DNA of 34,451 bases from a virus. The notes beneath the pieces were generated by a model. The model was not told the origin of the DNA. It saw only the letters and a program-made list of their open reading frames with translations, and did no database searches. A program made the position numbers and the translations under genes. The stretch is from IMG/VR virus record IMGVR_UViG_3300025769_000040, positions 1 to 34,451 of that record; one strand, given 5' to 3'. How positions within the stretch are numbered: the first letter of the stretch is position 1; every line of letters starts with the position of its first letter. Positions 13,706 to 20,675 of the stretch are shown piece after piece.

Positions 13706-14017
13706 ATGTACACAAAAGTAAAGATACAACATTTCAACTGCACGTTTGAAGAGATGAAAGAAGTGTGGCAACGGACGCACCAAGCAAGTAATATGGTCAT
13801 AAGAGAAGAGGAAGACGGCAAGAAGAATCCCGAAATGTGGATAAGCACAAACATCGAGGACATCGAGCATACTTGGTTCCTAGACTGGGATTATCAAGAG
13901 CAATGGAACGAGTGGTGGGATGAATACCTAAACCCACCAGAAGAGGAAGAGGAAGACGAGTTGATCGATGAGATCGATTGGGGTGCAGAGTTAGCAGATA
14001 TAGAAAAGGAGAAGTAA
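13706..14017 (+). CDS. Acidic tryptophan-rich early protein, 103 aa
   Basis: This protein has an unusually high content of tryptophan and acidic residues. It contains WFLDWDYQEQWNEWWDEYL near residues 57-75, followed by a run of glutamates (PPEEEEEDELIDEIDWGAEL). Strong acidity with exposed aromatics recalls DNA-mimic or anti-restriction inhibitors, but this is only a compositional resemblance. The cassette ribosome-binding site precedes the ATG. It is the last gene to use that cassette, after which spacing becomes tight and ribosome-binding sites vary. Confidence 0.8.
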   Translation: MYTKVKIQHFNCTFEEMKEVWQRTHQASNMVIREEEDGKKNPEMWISTNIEDIEHTWFLDWDYQEQWNEWWDEYLNPPEEEEEDELIDEIDWGAELADIEKEK

Positions 14018-14018
14018 G

Positions 14019-14192
14019 ATGTTAGAGTTAGAAAGAGTAGACGGCAAGTTCAATATTAGTGGCAACCTGTACGATGACGAGGAGGCGATGCGTATTGCAG
14101 ACTTCATAGTCAACGTGCTTCAAGACGAACATATCAACGAACACGGGCTGGCTGAGTACCAAGACAAGTTCGGTGACGAGGGAGACTACTAA
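14019..14192 (+). CDS. Small early protein, 57 aa
   Basis: The ATG lies 2 bases past the previous stop, after AAAAGGAGAAG, and the stop shares TAATG with the next gene. The protein begins MLELERVDGKFNISGNLYDD, then has a helix (EEAMRIADFIVNVLQDE) and an acidic end. It is too short to classify. Tight coupling on both sides supports it as a real gene. Confidence 0.75.
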   Translation: MLELERVDGKFNISGNLYDDEEAMRIADFIVNVLQDEHINEHGLAEYQDKFGDEGDY

Positions 14193-14536
14193 TGACATAC
14201 AAAGAAAAGAGAAAGGCGAGCCATTGGAACCGCAAGATGTGGAGCAGGAACGAGGGCAAGTGGGAGCAGAGATTCGAGGAGATCGAGAACCCTAGCTTGC
14301 GAATTAAGGTGGCGTGTGTTATGCTATGGGACTGCACACATCACGATGTTGTGGAGGGTAGAGACTTTACCCTTCTCAAATCTTACGCAGACAAGTGGAA
14401 TCCACAAGTCGAGGCTGAGTTTGAGGAGCAGGATTTAGTTGACGCACTACATAGCTTCAGATATCCTATCAAGATAGCTAGAAAAAGAGCGGTACCACCG
14501 AAGACAAATATAGATTATAGAGGAGGAGTAAAATGA
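14192..14536 (+). CDS. Hypothetical protein, 114 aa
   Basis: This protein has a basic start (MTYKEKRKASHWNRKMWSRN), an ENPSLRIKVACVMLWDCTHH segment and a basic C-terminus (KIARKRAVPPKTNIDYRGG). It overlaps the previous stop (TAATG) and the start of the HIRAN-nuclease gene by 4 bases (ATGA). It is probably a small nucleic-acid-associated protein in the replication operon, but no family is recognised. Confidence 0.78.
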   Translation: MTYKEKRKASHWNRKMWSRNEGKWEQRFEEIENPSLRIKVACVMLWDCTHHDVVEGRDFTLLKSYADKWNPQVEAEFEEQDLVDALHSFRYPIKIARKRAVPPKTNIDYRGGVK

Positions 14537-15465
14537 TACTAAAATTAGTAGGCGTAACATTCGCCACAGACCACAACCCCGAACTCAAACAGCTACGACC
14601 TAGTGGTAGCGTGAGCTTCGAGGCAGAACCCGACAACGAGTACGACCCCAATGCGGTCAAGGTTATGTACAAAGACCAACACATTGGCTATGTACCCAAG
14701 TCAGAGGTCGCACAGAAGACTGCACTTGAGGCAGGAACAGCACGAGTAGTAGACTATGCGTACTGGGATTCGGATATCAAGTGGAATGAGAATCACATCG
14801 GTCAGTTCCAGTCTATGACATTCGAGATCGGTGACGTAGAGGTGGACAATGGTCGCATCATTGGCGGTCGATACCTTCGATGCACCAAGTTCCTCAAATA
14901 CTTCGACCCATACGGCGGTGGCGATGGTCTAATCCGTTGGGCATTCAAGCAGGGTACTACCTTCGAAGAGTACGAAGAGGCATTGAATACCTGTGCCGAA
15001 GATGGTACGCTGATGCACGATGCAATCGAGAAGTACTTTGATGTAGATAGCTACCGATCAGAATTGCTACCCGAAGGTTGGGATAACTTTGTCGAGAAGT
15101 ACGAACCCGAATGGGTGTATGGCGAGGAGCGGTTCTACGACAACAACCTAATGATTACAGGGCAACCCGACTTCGTTGGCTACATTACTTGGAAGGGTCA
15201 GCGCATCCGTGCGGTGGTGGACTGGAAGTCTAGCAAGAAGCCGAGTATGAAACACAAGATACAGGCTAGCATCTACTCGATGAACTGTGCTATAGATGAA
15301 CAACCCATCGAGGGTGCGTTGGTTGTGGCGTTCGGTGCTGATACCAAGCAGGGATTCAGCGTGGGCTTCGTGAGTCGTGAGCAGATAGAGTCTAACTATC
15401 AAGCGATGGAACATATCAAGAAAGCAATGGAGTGTGTAAATGTCTATGTCGATGAATACTACTAA
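14533..15465 (+). CDS. HIRAN domain fused to a PD-(D/E)XK exonuclease (RecB/Cas4-like)
   Basis: This is a 310-residue two-domain protein. Residues 1-85 read as a HIRAN domain: LVGVTFA at the start, FEAEPDNEYDPNAVKV (29-44) and IGYVPKSEVA (51-60). HIRAN domains bind DNA 3' ends or damaged forks. Residues 150-260 form a RecB-type nuclease with GTLMHDAIEKYF (His162, Glu166), GQPDFVG (Asp213), VVDWKSSKK (Asp230, Lys232) and QASIYS (Gln244, Tyr248). It should process DNA ends, in replication-linked recombination or host DNA breakdown. It sits just upstream of the initiator and helicase genes. The stop lies inside the next gene. Confidence 0.88.
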   Translation: MILKLVGVTFATDHNPELKQLRPSGSVSFEAEPDNEYDPNAVKVMYKDQHIGYVPKSEVAQKTALEAGTARVVDYAYWDSDIKWNENHIGQFQSMTFEIGDVEVDNGRIIGGRYLRCTKFLKYFDPYGGGDGLIRWAFKQGTTFEEYEEALNTCAEDGTLMHDAIEKYFDVDSYRSELLPEGWDNFVEKYEPEWVYGEERFYDNNLMITGQPDFVGYITWKGQRIRAVVDWKSSKKPSMKHKIQASIYSMNCAIDEQPIEGALVVAFGADTKQGFSVGFVSREQIESNYQAMEHIKKAMECVNVYVDEYY

Positions 15466-16075
15466 GGAATGTCACGCCTTCAATGTTGAGGAGGCAATTA
15501 AGTATGGCGTAGAGAAGGCTATACTACTGCAACACATACGCTTCTGGTGCAACCAAAATGCAGGGAAGGAGGACAGTACGCACGATGGTCGTGTGTGGAT
15601 GTACCAAAGCGTAGAGGATATGCACAAGCACTATCCGTACTGGTCAACCCATAAGCTACATAGGTTACTCAAGGCTATGGAAGATGAAGGTCTGATTGTG
15701 TCGGGCAACTACAACAAGATCGGATACGATAGAACGAAATGGTATTCTATGAATATCGATATTGTAAATCCGCAAAATGGAACTCGTAGAAGTACAAGAC
15801 CTATACCAGATACTAAAGAAGATACTAAAAAAGATACTCTGTTCGAAGAGTGTTGGAAGCTGTATGATCGTAAAGGCAATAAACGTATTGCTCTTAGGTA
15901 CTGGAAGAAGTTATCTAACGATGACAGGTTAAAGATAAAAGAAAACATACCAACCTATGTGCAACTGCGTGAGAAGCAGTATCGCAAGGACTTTCAGGGT
16001 TGGATTAATCCCACGAACAGAATGTGGGAAGACGAGATAGACTTCAAACCACAAGAGCAAAGGATGAAACTATGA
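15440..16075 (+). CDS. Winged-helix replication initiator / helicase loader
   Basis: This 211-residue protein has an N-terminal domain following the plasmid/phage replication winged-helix pattern. FNVEEAIKYGVEKAILLQHI is followed by WMYQSVEDMHKHYPYWSTHK, LLKAMEDEGLIVSGNYNK and YDRTKWYSMN. The C-terminal part is basic and probably binds helicase or DNA. It overlaps the end of the HIRAN-nuclease gene by 26 bases and the helicase start as ATGA. Next to a DnaB-type helicase and with no polymerase gene, it most likely marks the origin and loads the helicase so that host polymerase III can replicate the genome. The ATG at 15440 is preferred for its GGAG site. Confidence 0.82.
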   Translation: MSMSMNTTKECHAFNVEEAIKYGVEKAILLQHIRFWCNQNAGKEDSTHDGRVWMYQSVEDMHKHYPYWSTHKLHRLLKAMEDEGLIVSGNYNKIGYDRTKWYSMNIDIVNPQNGTRRSTRPIPDTKEDTKKDTLFEECWKLYDRKGNKRIALRYWKKLSNDDRLKIKENIPTYVQLREKQYRKDFQGWINPTNRMWEDEIDFKPQEQRMKL

Positions 16076-17331
16076 ACTTACCACACTCACCCGAAGATGA
16101 GATGGGGGTGCTAGGCTCTTGCCTACTCGACCCACTCCGTATCGGAAAGATAGAACTAGAACCCAAAGACTTCTATGATAAACGCAACCAGTTGTTATGG
16201 GAATCATTGAAAGCAATGTTCGCTGAGAACAAACCGATGGATGCTTTGACTATCGGTGCGTGGCTCAAGGAGAATGACAGGCTCGATAAGTTGGGTGGCT
16301 ACGACAGATTGCTTAAACTACAGTCACACGTCATTGTACCACACCACTCACAGCACTATGCAGAGGGTGTCAGAAAAGCCTCAAAATTGCGTTCTGAGAT
16401 CGATACACTCCAAGAAGGGCTAGCACTAGCCTATGGTGGAGAAAGTGCCTCAGAGAGGGTAATAAGTGCCTTAAACCTGTCCAATGTCAGCCGTAAAAAA
16501 GACCTTCCGATGTTTGAGTTGGGCAACCAGTTCATCAACGACTGCATCGAGGGTAACGTAGGTCACTTCGACTGGTGGTGTGACGAGTGGACACAGAAGC
16601 TAGGCAAGATGTCTAGTGAGCTGATGATCTTACACGCACCACGCTCGACAGGTAAGACGGCTATAATGTTGCAATGGATTGTCAACGCACACCGAGCAGA
16701 GAAGCGTACACCACTAGCAAGTATCGAGATGTTGAAACCCGAACTGATGCCACGATTGATTGGTCATTGTGGGCAGGTCAATACTTATCGTATGCGTACT
16801 AGAGGACACGCCACACCCGATGAGATTACACGTTCAAGAAATGCTAATGATGAGATCAAGTTGCTTGAGTTGTGTGTTCGTGACAAGGGTATGAGCATCG
16901 ATGACATTCGTGGTTGGGCAATCTCTGAAGCTAGGGATGGTGCTGACGCAATCTTCATCGACAACCTACTGTCAATCAACGATGGTGGCAAACATTACGA
17001 CAGTAAGACGCTGATGTATGATGACTTCATCCGTAAGTTGCGTGACCTGCGTGACGAGTTGGAAGTACCCATCATCCTACTAGCACACCCCAATGCTAAC
17101 AACGAGGTTGCGTGGTCAAAGGATGTAGAGAACTTCGCTGATGTGATCTTGTTCATAGCCAACGTGCCATACAATGGCGTGGAGATTAACGGCAAGGTCA
17201 TTAACCACAAGGGCTACGACCACGTTATCGCTAGGTTCCAAAAGAACCGACAGGGTATCAGTCCAGTAGCGAGCCTTGAGTTCGATAAGGAAAGACAGAC
17301 GTTCATACACAGGGAATGGGAAGATGTATAA
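16072..17331 (+). CDS. Replicative DNA helicase, DnaB family
   Basis: This 419-residue protein starts at ATG 16072, coupled as ATGA to the loader gene; a longer frame from 16024 would overlap it heavily. The N-terminal DnaB-like domain begins LPHSPEDEMGVLGSCLLDP. The RecA-type ATPase has Walker A APRSTGKT (residues 189-196), a catalytic Glu in SIEM (219), Walker B AIFIDN (293-298), the LLAHPNANNEV switch region (336-346) and the arginine-finger region FQKNRQG (389-395). It is hexameric in the family and moves 5' to 3' on the lagging strand. It is shorter than cellular DnaB, mainly in the linker. Confidence 0.93.
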   Translation: MNLPHSPEDEMGVLGSCLLDPLRIGKIELEPKDFYDKRNQLLWESLKAMFAENKPMDALTIGAWLKENDRLDKLGGYDRLLKLQSHVIVPHHSQHYAEGVRKASKLRSEIDTLQEGLALAYGGESASERVISALNLSNVSRKKDLPMFELGNQFINDCIEGNVGHFDWWCDEWTQKLGKMSSELMILHAPRSTGKTAIMLQWIVNAHRAEKRTPLASIEMLKPELMPRLIGHCGQVNTYRMRTRGHATPDEITRSRNANDEIKLLELCVRDKGMSIDDIRGWAISEARDGADAIFIDNLLSINDGGKHYDSKTLMYDDFIRKLRDLRDELEVPIILLAHPNANNEVAWSKDVENFADVILFIANVPYNGVEINGKVINHKGYDHVIARFQKNRQGISPVASLEFDKERQTFIHREWEDV

Positions 17332-17515
17332 GAAAGTAATATACAGAGACAAACGTGACGGAGAGGTGAAAGAAGAATACTTCGATGTCAAAGGTAGTCG
17401 TAATAAATCAGGACTGACGCTTGACAAACGATCCGAAAACGCTAGTATAGAGTTTATAAAGAATGAGTTCGTAGATTATCTAGGTTCATTCTATGGAGAA
17501 AACAAAACTAAATAA
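17324..17515 (+). CDS. Hypothetical protein, 63 aa
   Basis: The ATG at 17324 overlaps the helicase stop by 8 bases. A longer frame from 17276 would lie inside the helicase gene without a ribosome site. The protein is MYKKVIYRDKRDGEVKEEYF followed by a basic middle and IEFIKNEFVDYLGSFYGENK. The charged strands and helix suggest a small nucleic-acid-associated protein. It lies between helicase and SSB, so a replication accessory role is likely but unproven. Confidence 0.7.
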   Translation: MYKKVIYRDKRDGEVKEEYFDVKGSRNKSGLTLDKRSENASIEFIKNEFVDYLGSFYGENKTK

Positions 17516-17527
17516 GGAGTAACAACA

Positions 17528-18103
17528 ATGGGACTAACAAACGGAACAACTAACAACAGCAAGATCGTAACTATCGTAAAAGGTAAGTTCACCATTCGGC
17601 TACCCGAAGGTGCTGATGATCCGAATGCGGTAGAGCGTACACTCGAAAAGGGTGCTAACGCAGGGAAGGTAGTCAAGGAACTACAGTACACAGGCATCGA
17701 AGGTACTATCGAGCGATGCTATGTGGATGAGTCTGAGTTCGGTGCGAACTTTATCACAGAACTAATCGATGATGAGAACGCACGATTCAAGCTACAGATT
17801 CCTCTCGACTCACAGTTCTTCGGACAGTATGCCAAGCGTATGCCTAACGTAGATGTGAGCAAGCCTTTATTCTTGGGCTTGGGTTATGATCGTGAGCGTG
17901 AGCGTAACTTCCTTTATGCCAAGCAGGGCGATGATAAGGTAGGTATGGCTTTCACGAAGGACAATCCTAACGGATGCCCAGAACCAACCAAGAAAACTGT
18001 GAAGGGCAAAGAGGTATGGGACTGGGAAGAACAGGAGAACTTCTTATATGAGGTTGCGATGGACTTCTCTGCTAAACTTGAAACGGCAGACGTACCCTTC
18101 TAA
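17528..18103 (+). CDS. Single-stranded DNA-binding protein, divergent
   Basis: This 191-residue protein follows AAGGAG. The middle is strand-rich (FTIRLPEGADDPNAVERTL, FKLQIPLDSQFFGQYAKRMP, KPLFLGLGYDRERERNFLYA), consistent with an OB-type fold. The extreme C-terminus, LETADVPF, carries the acidic-Pro-Phe tip through which bacterial SSBs recruit replication and repair proteins. Together with helicase and loader this completes a minimal replication set that depends on host polymerase. The tip matches host-type SSB tails, so it could recruit host factors directly. The assignment rests on the tail and context, since the body is divergent. Confidence 0.8.
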   Translation: MGLTNGTTNNSKIVTIVKGKFTIRLPEGADDPNAVERTLEKGANAGKVVKELQYTGIEGTIERCYVDESEFGANFITELIDDENARFKLQIPLDSQFFGQYAKRMPNVDVSKPLFLGLGYDRERERNFLYAKQGDDKVGMAFTKDNPNGCPEPTKKTVKGKEVWDWEEQENFLYEVAMDFSAKLETADVPF

Positions 18104-18528
18104 TGTCTAAACTTCCCCACAACAGATCGTGGTACACAAAGAAGCTGGTTGAGAAGGCAAAGCGTTGTGTCAAGTTGCGAGATGATTACACCTGTCAGAA
18201 GTGCAAAAAACAAGTATCGGGTAGTAACTGTCACGCAAGCCACGTTCTGAATGTGGGCACTCACAAGAATATGGAACTCGACCCAAGTAATATGAAGGTT
18301 CTGTGTTCTTATTGTCACCTACATTGGTGGCACAAGGATGTACTACACGCCACCGAGTGGTACAAAGAACTCTTCCCCGAACGCTATGACTACTTGATGA
18401 TGTCAGCAAAGCAGAAGTGGAAGATACCTACGCCCGACCTAGCTGAACTACACGACAACACGCTCGCTGATGGCTCGGACTATGGGGTGGCTTACTATGA
18501 GATGATAAAAGGAGTTATAAATGGATAA
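18103..18528 (+). CDS. HNH endonuclease, NinG/Rap-like
   Basis: This 141-residue protein has a zinc-bound HNH core: CQKC (Cys31, Cys34), CHASHVLNVGTHKNMELDPS with His44 and His47, Asn63, then CSYCHLH (Cys68, Cys71, His72, His74). The order of the cysteine pairs around an ASH motif and the following WHKD resemble lambda NinG (Rap), a Holliday-junction or branched-DNA nuclease. It starts at the base where the SSB gene stops (TAATG). It probably resolves recombination or replication intermediates. A homing-type HNH nuclease is less likely because the gene is coupled within the operon. Confidence 0.8.
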   Translation: MSKLPHNRSWYTKKLVEKAKRCVKLRDDYTCQKCKKQVSGSNCHASHVLNVGTHKNMELDPSNMKVLCSYCHLHWWHKDVLHATEWYKELFPERYDYLMMSAKQKWKIPTPDLAELHDNTLADGSDYGVAYYEMIKGVING

Positions 18529-18616
18529 GGAATACTGGCTCAATATAAGTATGATACTGTTCCTGATAATTATTATCGGGCTAATGATTAGAGACTATGG
18601 GGAGTATTTAAAATGA
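18521..18616 (+). CDS. Tiny membrane protein, 31 aa
   Basis: The ATG at 18521 follows AAAGGAG and overlaps the HNH gene's end. The protein is MDKEYWLNISMILFLIIIIG, then LMIRDYGEYLK: one transmembrane helix with short charged flanks. Its stop overlaps the next start as ATGA. Single-helix phage peptides of this size can act as pinholins, or as superinfection or toxin-like membrane factors. Nothing distinguishes these here. Confidence 0.72.
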   Translation: MDKEYWLNISMILFLIIIIGLMIRDYGEYLK

Positions 18617-18690
18617 CTGTAACATTGGAGTTTGCGTTGATAGCTTGTTGTGTGATGTTGATAGCCATAGCAATATGGGGTGGTGAGTAA
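18613..18690 (+). CDS. Tiny membrane protein, 25 aa
   Basis: This frame overlaps the previous stop (ATGA) and the next start (TAATG). The sequence MTVTLEFALIACCVMLIAIA ending IWGGE is a single transmembrane helix with a cysteine pair. Because it sits in a chain of exact stop-start overlaps it is probably translated. It may form a pair with the preceding 31-residue membrane peptide. Confidence 0.65.
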   Translation: MTVTLEFALIACCVMLIAIAIWGGE

Positions 18691-18953
18691 TGCTACCATC
18701 TGATGCACAGGAACGTAAAGACATACCCATTTATCGTGGGTTCATAGAGTATTTCCCAGACGCAATCGTTGAGGTTACTAAGCTATCCGTCAAGGGTAGT
18801 AAGCAACATCACGGAGATAAAGTCTGGTGGGACAAGAGCAAGTCTAGCGACGAACTCGATGCCCTTATGCGTCATATGCTAGAAGGGGACTGGGCGGCTG
18901 TCGCTTGGCGAGCAATGGCGAACCTACAGAGGGAGTGCGATAAGACAAAATGA
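18690..18953 (+). CDS. Probable dATP/dGTP diphosphohydrolase (MazG-like, DUF5664-type)
   Basis: This 87-residue all-helical protein has the pattern PIYRGFIEYFPDAIVEVTKL, then GSKQHHGDKVWWDKSKSSDE, then ALMRHMLEGDWAAVAWRAMA. A GxKxHxG turn before an aromatic/Asp segment, followed by RHMLEGD and a helix with AWRAMANL, recalls the phage DUF5664/MazZ-like group of nucleotide pyrophosphohydrolases, which trim purine dNTP pools. The full acidic metal motif is not obvious to me, so the name is tentative. It is embedded in the operon with TAATG and ATGA overlaps. Confidence 0.55.
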   Translation: MLPSDAQERKDIPIYRGFIEYFPDAIVEVTKLSVKGSKQHHGDKVWWDKSKSSDELDALMRHMLEGDWAAVAWRAMANLQRECDKTK

Positions 18954-19534
18954 AAATGACATCATCCGAAGTATTTTTAGCAACAGAGTTTTCCAAAAAG
19001 ATTGTTGGTAACATCGACAACAAAGATTTTATGGATCACAGAAACAAACGAAGAACCAATAAAAAAGTATTAGAGGATAATATCAAAGGTAAACTTGCCG
19101 AGATGTTTATATGCAACGGCTTGGGAGAAAATGGTATTAAATCTGTTATGGACTTCGAAATATACGATGAGGGTGTTGGAGATGACTTTGATATAATATG
19201 TGATGAATTTAAGATAGATGTAAAAGCATCTTCACCAAAAGCTAAATGTATTATGGTCGAAGAAAATAAAATGAAGTCTTGGGAAAGCAGAGGCAAGCCA
19301 GACTACTTGTTAATGGTTTCTACTTACAACTCTGGTAGCAACTGGTACTGCGAATATGTTTGCGGTATAAGTATGGAGGAGTTCCTTGTAAAAGGAAAGC
19401 TACTTCAAAGGGGTGAGAACATTCCAAAGACAACATTCCCACTAAAAGCAAATAATTGGGTTATACATAAATCTGATTGTTATGATACAGATAATCTAAT
19501 AAAAACAATAAGGAGTAATAATGGCATACAGTAA
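18950..19534 (+). CDS. PD-(D/E)XK-type nuclease-like protein, 194 aa
   Basis: This protein is lysine- and asparagine-rich. Motif order fits a restriction-endonuclease fold: a conserved-looking GKLAEMF (Glu51) in the first helix, GDDFDI (Asp81) and IDVKASS (Asp90, Lys92) on adjacent strands. It would be a DNA endonuclease. It lies after the nucleotide hydrolase (ATGA overlap) at the end of the replication block. It might degrade host DNA, exclude rivals or resolve junctions. Its base composition is more AT-rich than that of the helicase or HIRAN genes, which hints at separate acquisition. Confidence 0.65.
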   Translation: MKMTSSEVFLATEFSKKIVGNIDNKDFMDHRNKRRTNKKVLEDNIKGKLAEMFICNGLGENGIKSVMDFEIYDEGVGDDFDIICDEFKIDVKASSPKAKCIMVEENKMKSWESRGKPDYLLMVSTYNSGSNWYCEYVCGISMEEFLVKGKLLQRGENIPKTTFPLKANNWVIHKSDCYDTDNLIKTIRSNNGIQ

Positions 19535-19676
19535 ACGTAAAGCAATAATGATATGTGAGCTGACGAAGATGTTTGGCATCGAGGACACAGCCCTCAACCT
19601 AGATATCAGCGTCGAGAGTGTTAAACGTGCAATAAGATATGCGAGGAAAACAGTAGTATGCTCAACGTCACACTAG
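19521..19676 (+). CDS. Small helix-turn-helix protein, 51 aa
   Basis: The ATG at 19521 follows AAGGAGTAAT and lies within the end of the preceding gene. The sequence MAYSKRKAIMICELTKMFGI, then EDTALNLDISVESVKRAIRY, reads as a minimal helix-turn-helix: a first helix, a turn near GIEDTALNLDIS, and a recognition helix SVKRAIRYARK. It may be a small DNA-binding regulator, perhaps of the late switch or the divergent region, but it could also be structural. The end overlaps the next gene by 19 bases. Confidence 0.65.
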   Translation: MAYSKRKAIMICELTKMFGIEDTALNLDISVESVKRAIRYARKTVVCSTSH

Positions 19677-19873
19677 AGAACGAAGAACTCAGCGTCACTA
19701 TGAAGGATGCAGATGCGTATTCCATTGAGGACTGCGTAGACTTACTCTCACGGGCTGTAAGTGCCGTGTGGGGTGAGGATATAGAATTGAAGATTGATCT
19801 GTTCGAGGATGATAAGGCTATCTATATAGAGCCAGATCAACCGAAAGATCATATAGAACACGAAGGAATGTAA
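19658..19873 (+). CDS. Hypothetical acidic protein, 71 aa
   Basis: This is the last gene of the rightward block. It begins MLNVTLENEELSVTMKDADA, followed by a helix (SIEDCVDLLSRAVSAVW) and an acidic tail (LFEDDKAIYIEPDQPKDHIE). It overlaps the preceding helix-turn-helix gene. No family is recognised. The alternation of strands and a helix with strong acidity could suit a small inhibitor or adaptor. Confidence 0.72.
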   Translation: MLNVTLENEELSVTMKDADAYSIEDCVDLLSRAVSAVWGEDIELKIDLFEDDKAIYIEPDQPKDHIEHEGM

Positions 19874-19926
19874 CCTAAACTAAAGAAAGGAGAAAAATCC
19901 CTTACCTGAAAACAATTGCTGATGAT

Positions 19927-19953
19927 GCCCCTGTAACAAGGGGCTTTTTTTTT
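19927..19953 (+). terminator. Intrinsic terminator ending the early/replication block
   Basis: GCCCCT (19927-19932) pairs with AGGGGC (19939-19944) around a 6-base loop and is followed by nine T residues. It ends rightward transcription just before the convergent leftward block. Upstream, at 19881-19897, AAAGAAAGGAGAAAAAT resembles the early ribosome-binding cassette but no start codon follows, which suggests the remains of a lost gene. Confidence 0.9.
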
Positions 19954-19982
19954 AGCACCAGTATATAAATACTAAGCCCATA

Positions 19983-20144
19983 CTACCTCACAGGTGTGAT
20001 GCGAAAATGTTGTAGCATCATATCTACATTCCAGTTGCCGTACATCTGCGTACAAGCCTTTCGTAATACATCGCCTCGGTTGTATTCATCTACTTGAACC
20101 ACAGCTTCTTTACCATACACATCGACAACTTTATACATAGACAT
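19983..20144 (-). CDS. Hypothetical protein, 53 aa
   Basis: I choose ATG 20144 because GGAGG lies 5 bases upstream. A longer frame from 20234 would run through the terminator-like hairpin and lacks such a site. The protein starts MSMYKVVDVYGKEAVVQVDE and ends LQHFRITPVR, probably a small strand-helix fold. It is the last gene of the leftward block and converges on the early terminator. No family is recognised. Confidence 0.7.
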   Translation of the reverse strand: MSMYKVVDVYGKEAVVQVDEYNRGDVLRKACTQMYGNWNVDMMLQHFRITPVR

Positions 20145-20159
20145 AAGTCCTCCGTTAAG

Positions 20160-20203
20160 ATTAAAAAATAAATGGGGCATTGGGAGTTTCAACGCTGATG
20201 CCC
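20160..20203 (-). terminator. Probable intrinsic terminator downstream of the holin-like gene
   Basis: On the minus strand GGGCAT (20203-20198) pairs with ATGCCC (20180-20175) around a 17-base loop, followed by CCATTTATTTTTTAA. An upstream GCGGT/ACCGC hairpin adds structure. The tail resembles that of the capsid terminator. The 53-residue gene beyond it would then be expressed by read-through or separately. Confidence 0.55.
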
Positions 20204-20248
20204 ACAACGCAAGAGCGGTAATGAATAACCGCAAGCTTACTCCCTAAC

Positions 20249-20674
20249 TTATTTTACCTGAGATGACCCGAAGTAAAACCCAACCAGAGCAAGCATTGTC
20301 TGCCGAACCTCTGGTAATAAAACGTATCCCTGTAACTCAATCCAACCATTTCCTTTGGCGAACATATCACCGAACAGGAAGCCGAATACTCCTCCTGCTT
20401 TTCCTGCTTCGATAGTAACAGGCTCGTTAAAGAACGCAAGTATGAAGGGTGCAAAAATCACAGCAAATAATGTACACAACGCAATGACACGACGAATCCA
20501 TACGCCACCTGCACCAGTACGTTTAGCCGCACGATCAGCGGAGTCGTCAGCCGCACCTTGTTTCTTCAGCATACCTTCAAGCATCTGCGCTTGGTTCTGT
20601 GTATTGGCGGCAATGAGCTTCATAATAAAACCACTCATACTACCACCAAGCATAGCTAATAATTCAACGGACAT
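20249..20674 (-). CDS. Holin-like protein with three hydrophobic segments, 141 aa
   Basis: The N-terminus is amphipathic (MSVELLAMLGGSMSGFIMKL), followed by a charged linker rich in D, K and R. A strong transmembrane helix (VIALCTLFAVIFAPFILAFF, about residues 63-82) comes next, then a hydrophobic GGVFGFLFGDMFAKG segment and a final hydrophobic helix (MLALVGFYFGSSQ). This matches the three-segment holin-type proteins found beside lysis and tail genes in many phages. It would permeabilise the inner membrane to time lysis. The endolysin partner is not adjacent; the candidate is the early lysozyme-like gene. Confidence 0.7.
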   Translation of the reverse strand: MSVELLAMLGGSMSGFIMKLIAANTQNQAQMLEGMLKKQGAADDSADRAAKRTGAGGVWIRRVIALCTLFAVIFAPFILAFFNEPVTIEAGKAGGVFGFLFGDMFAKGNGWIELQGYVLLPEVRQTMLALVGFYFGSSQVK

Positions 20675-20675
20675 A

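Noticed and set aside
19901-19926. GAAA and CTGATGA close together before the early terminator
   Set aside because: No cleavage triplet and no pairing arms are in place, and the order would not close into stems. Chance match.
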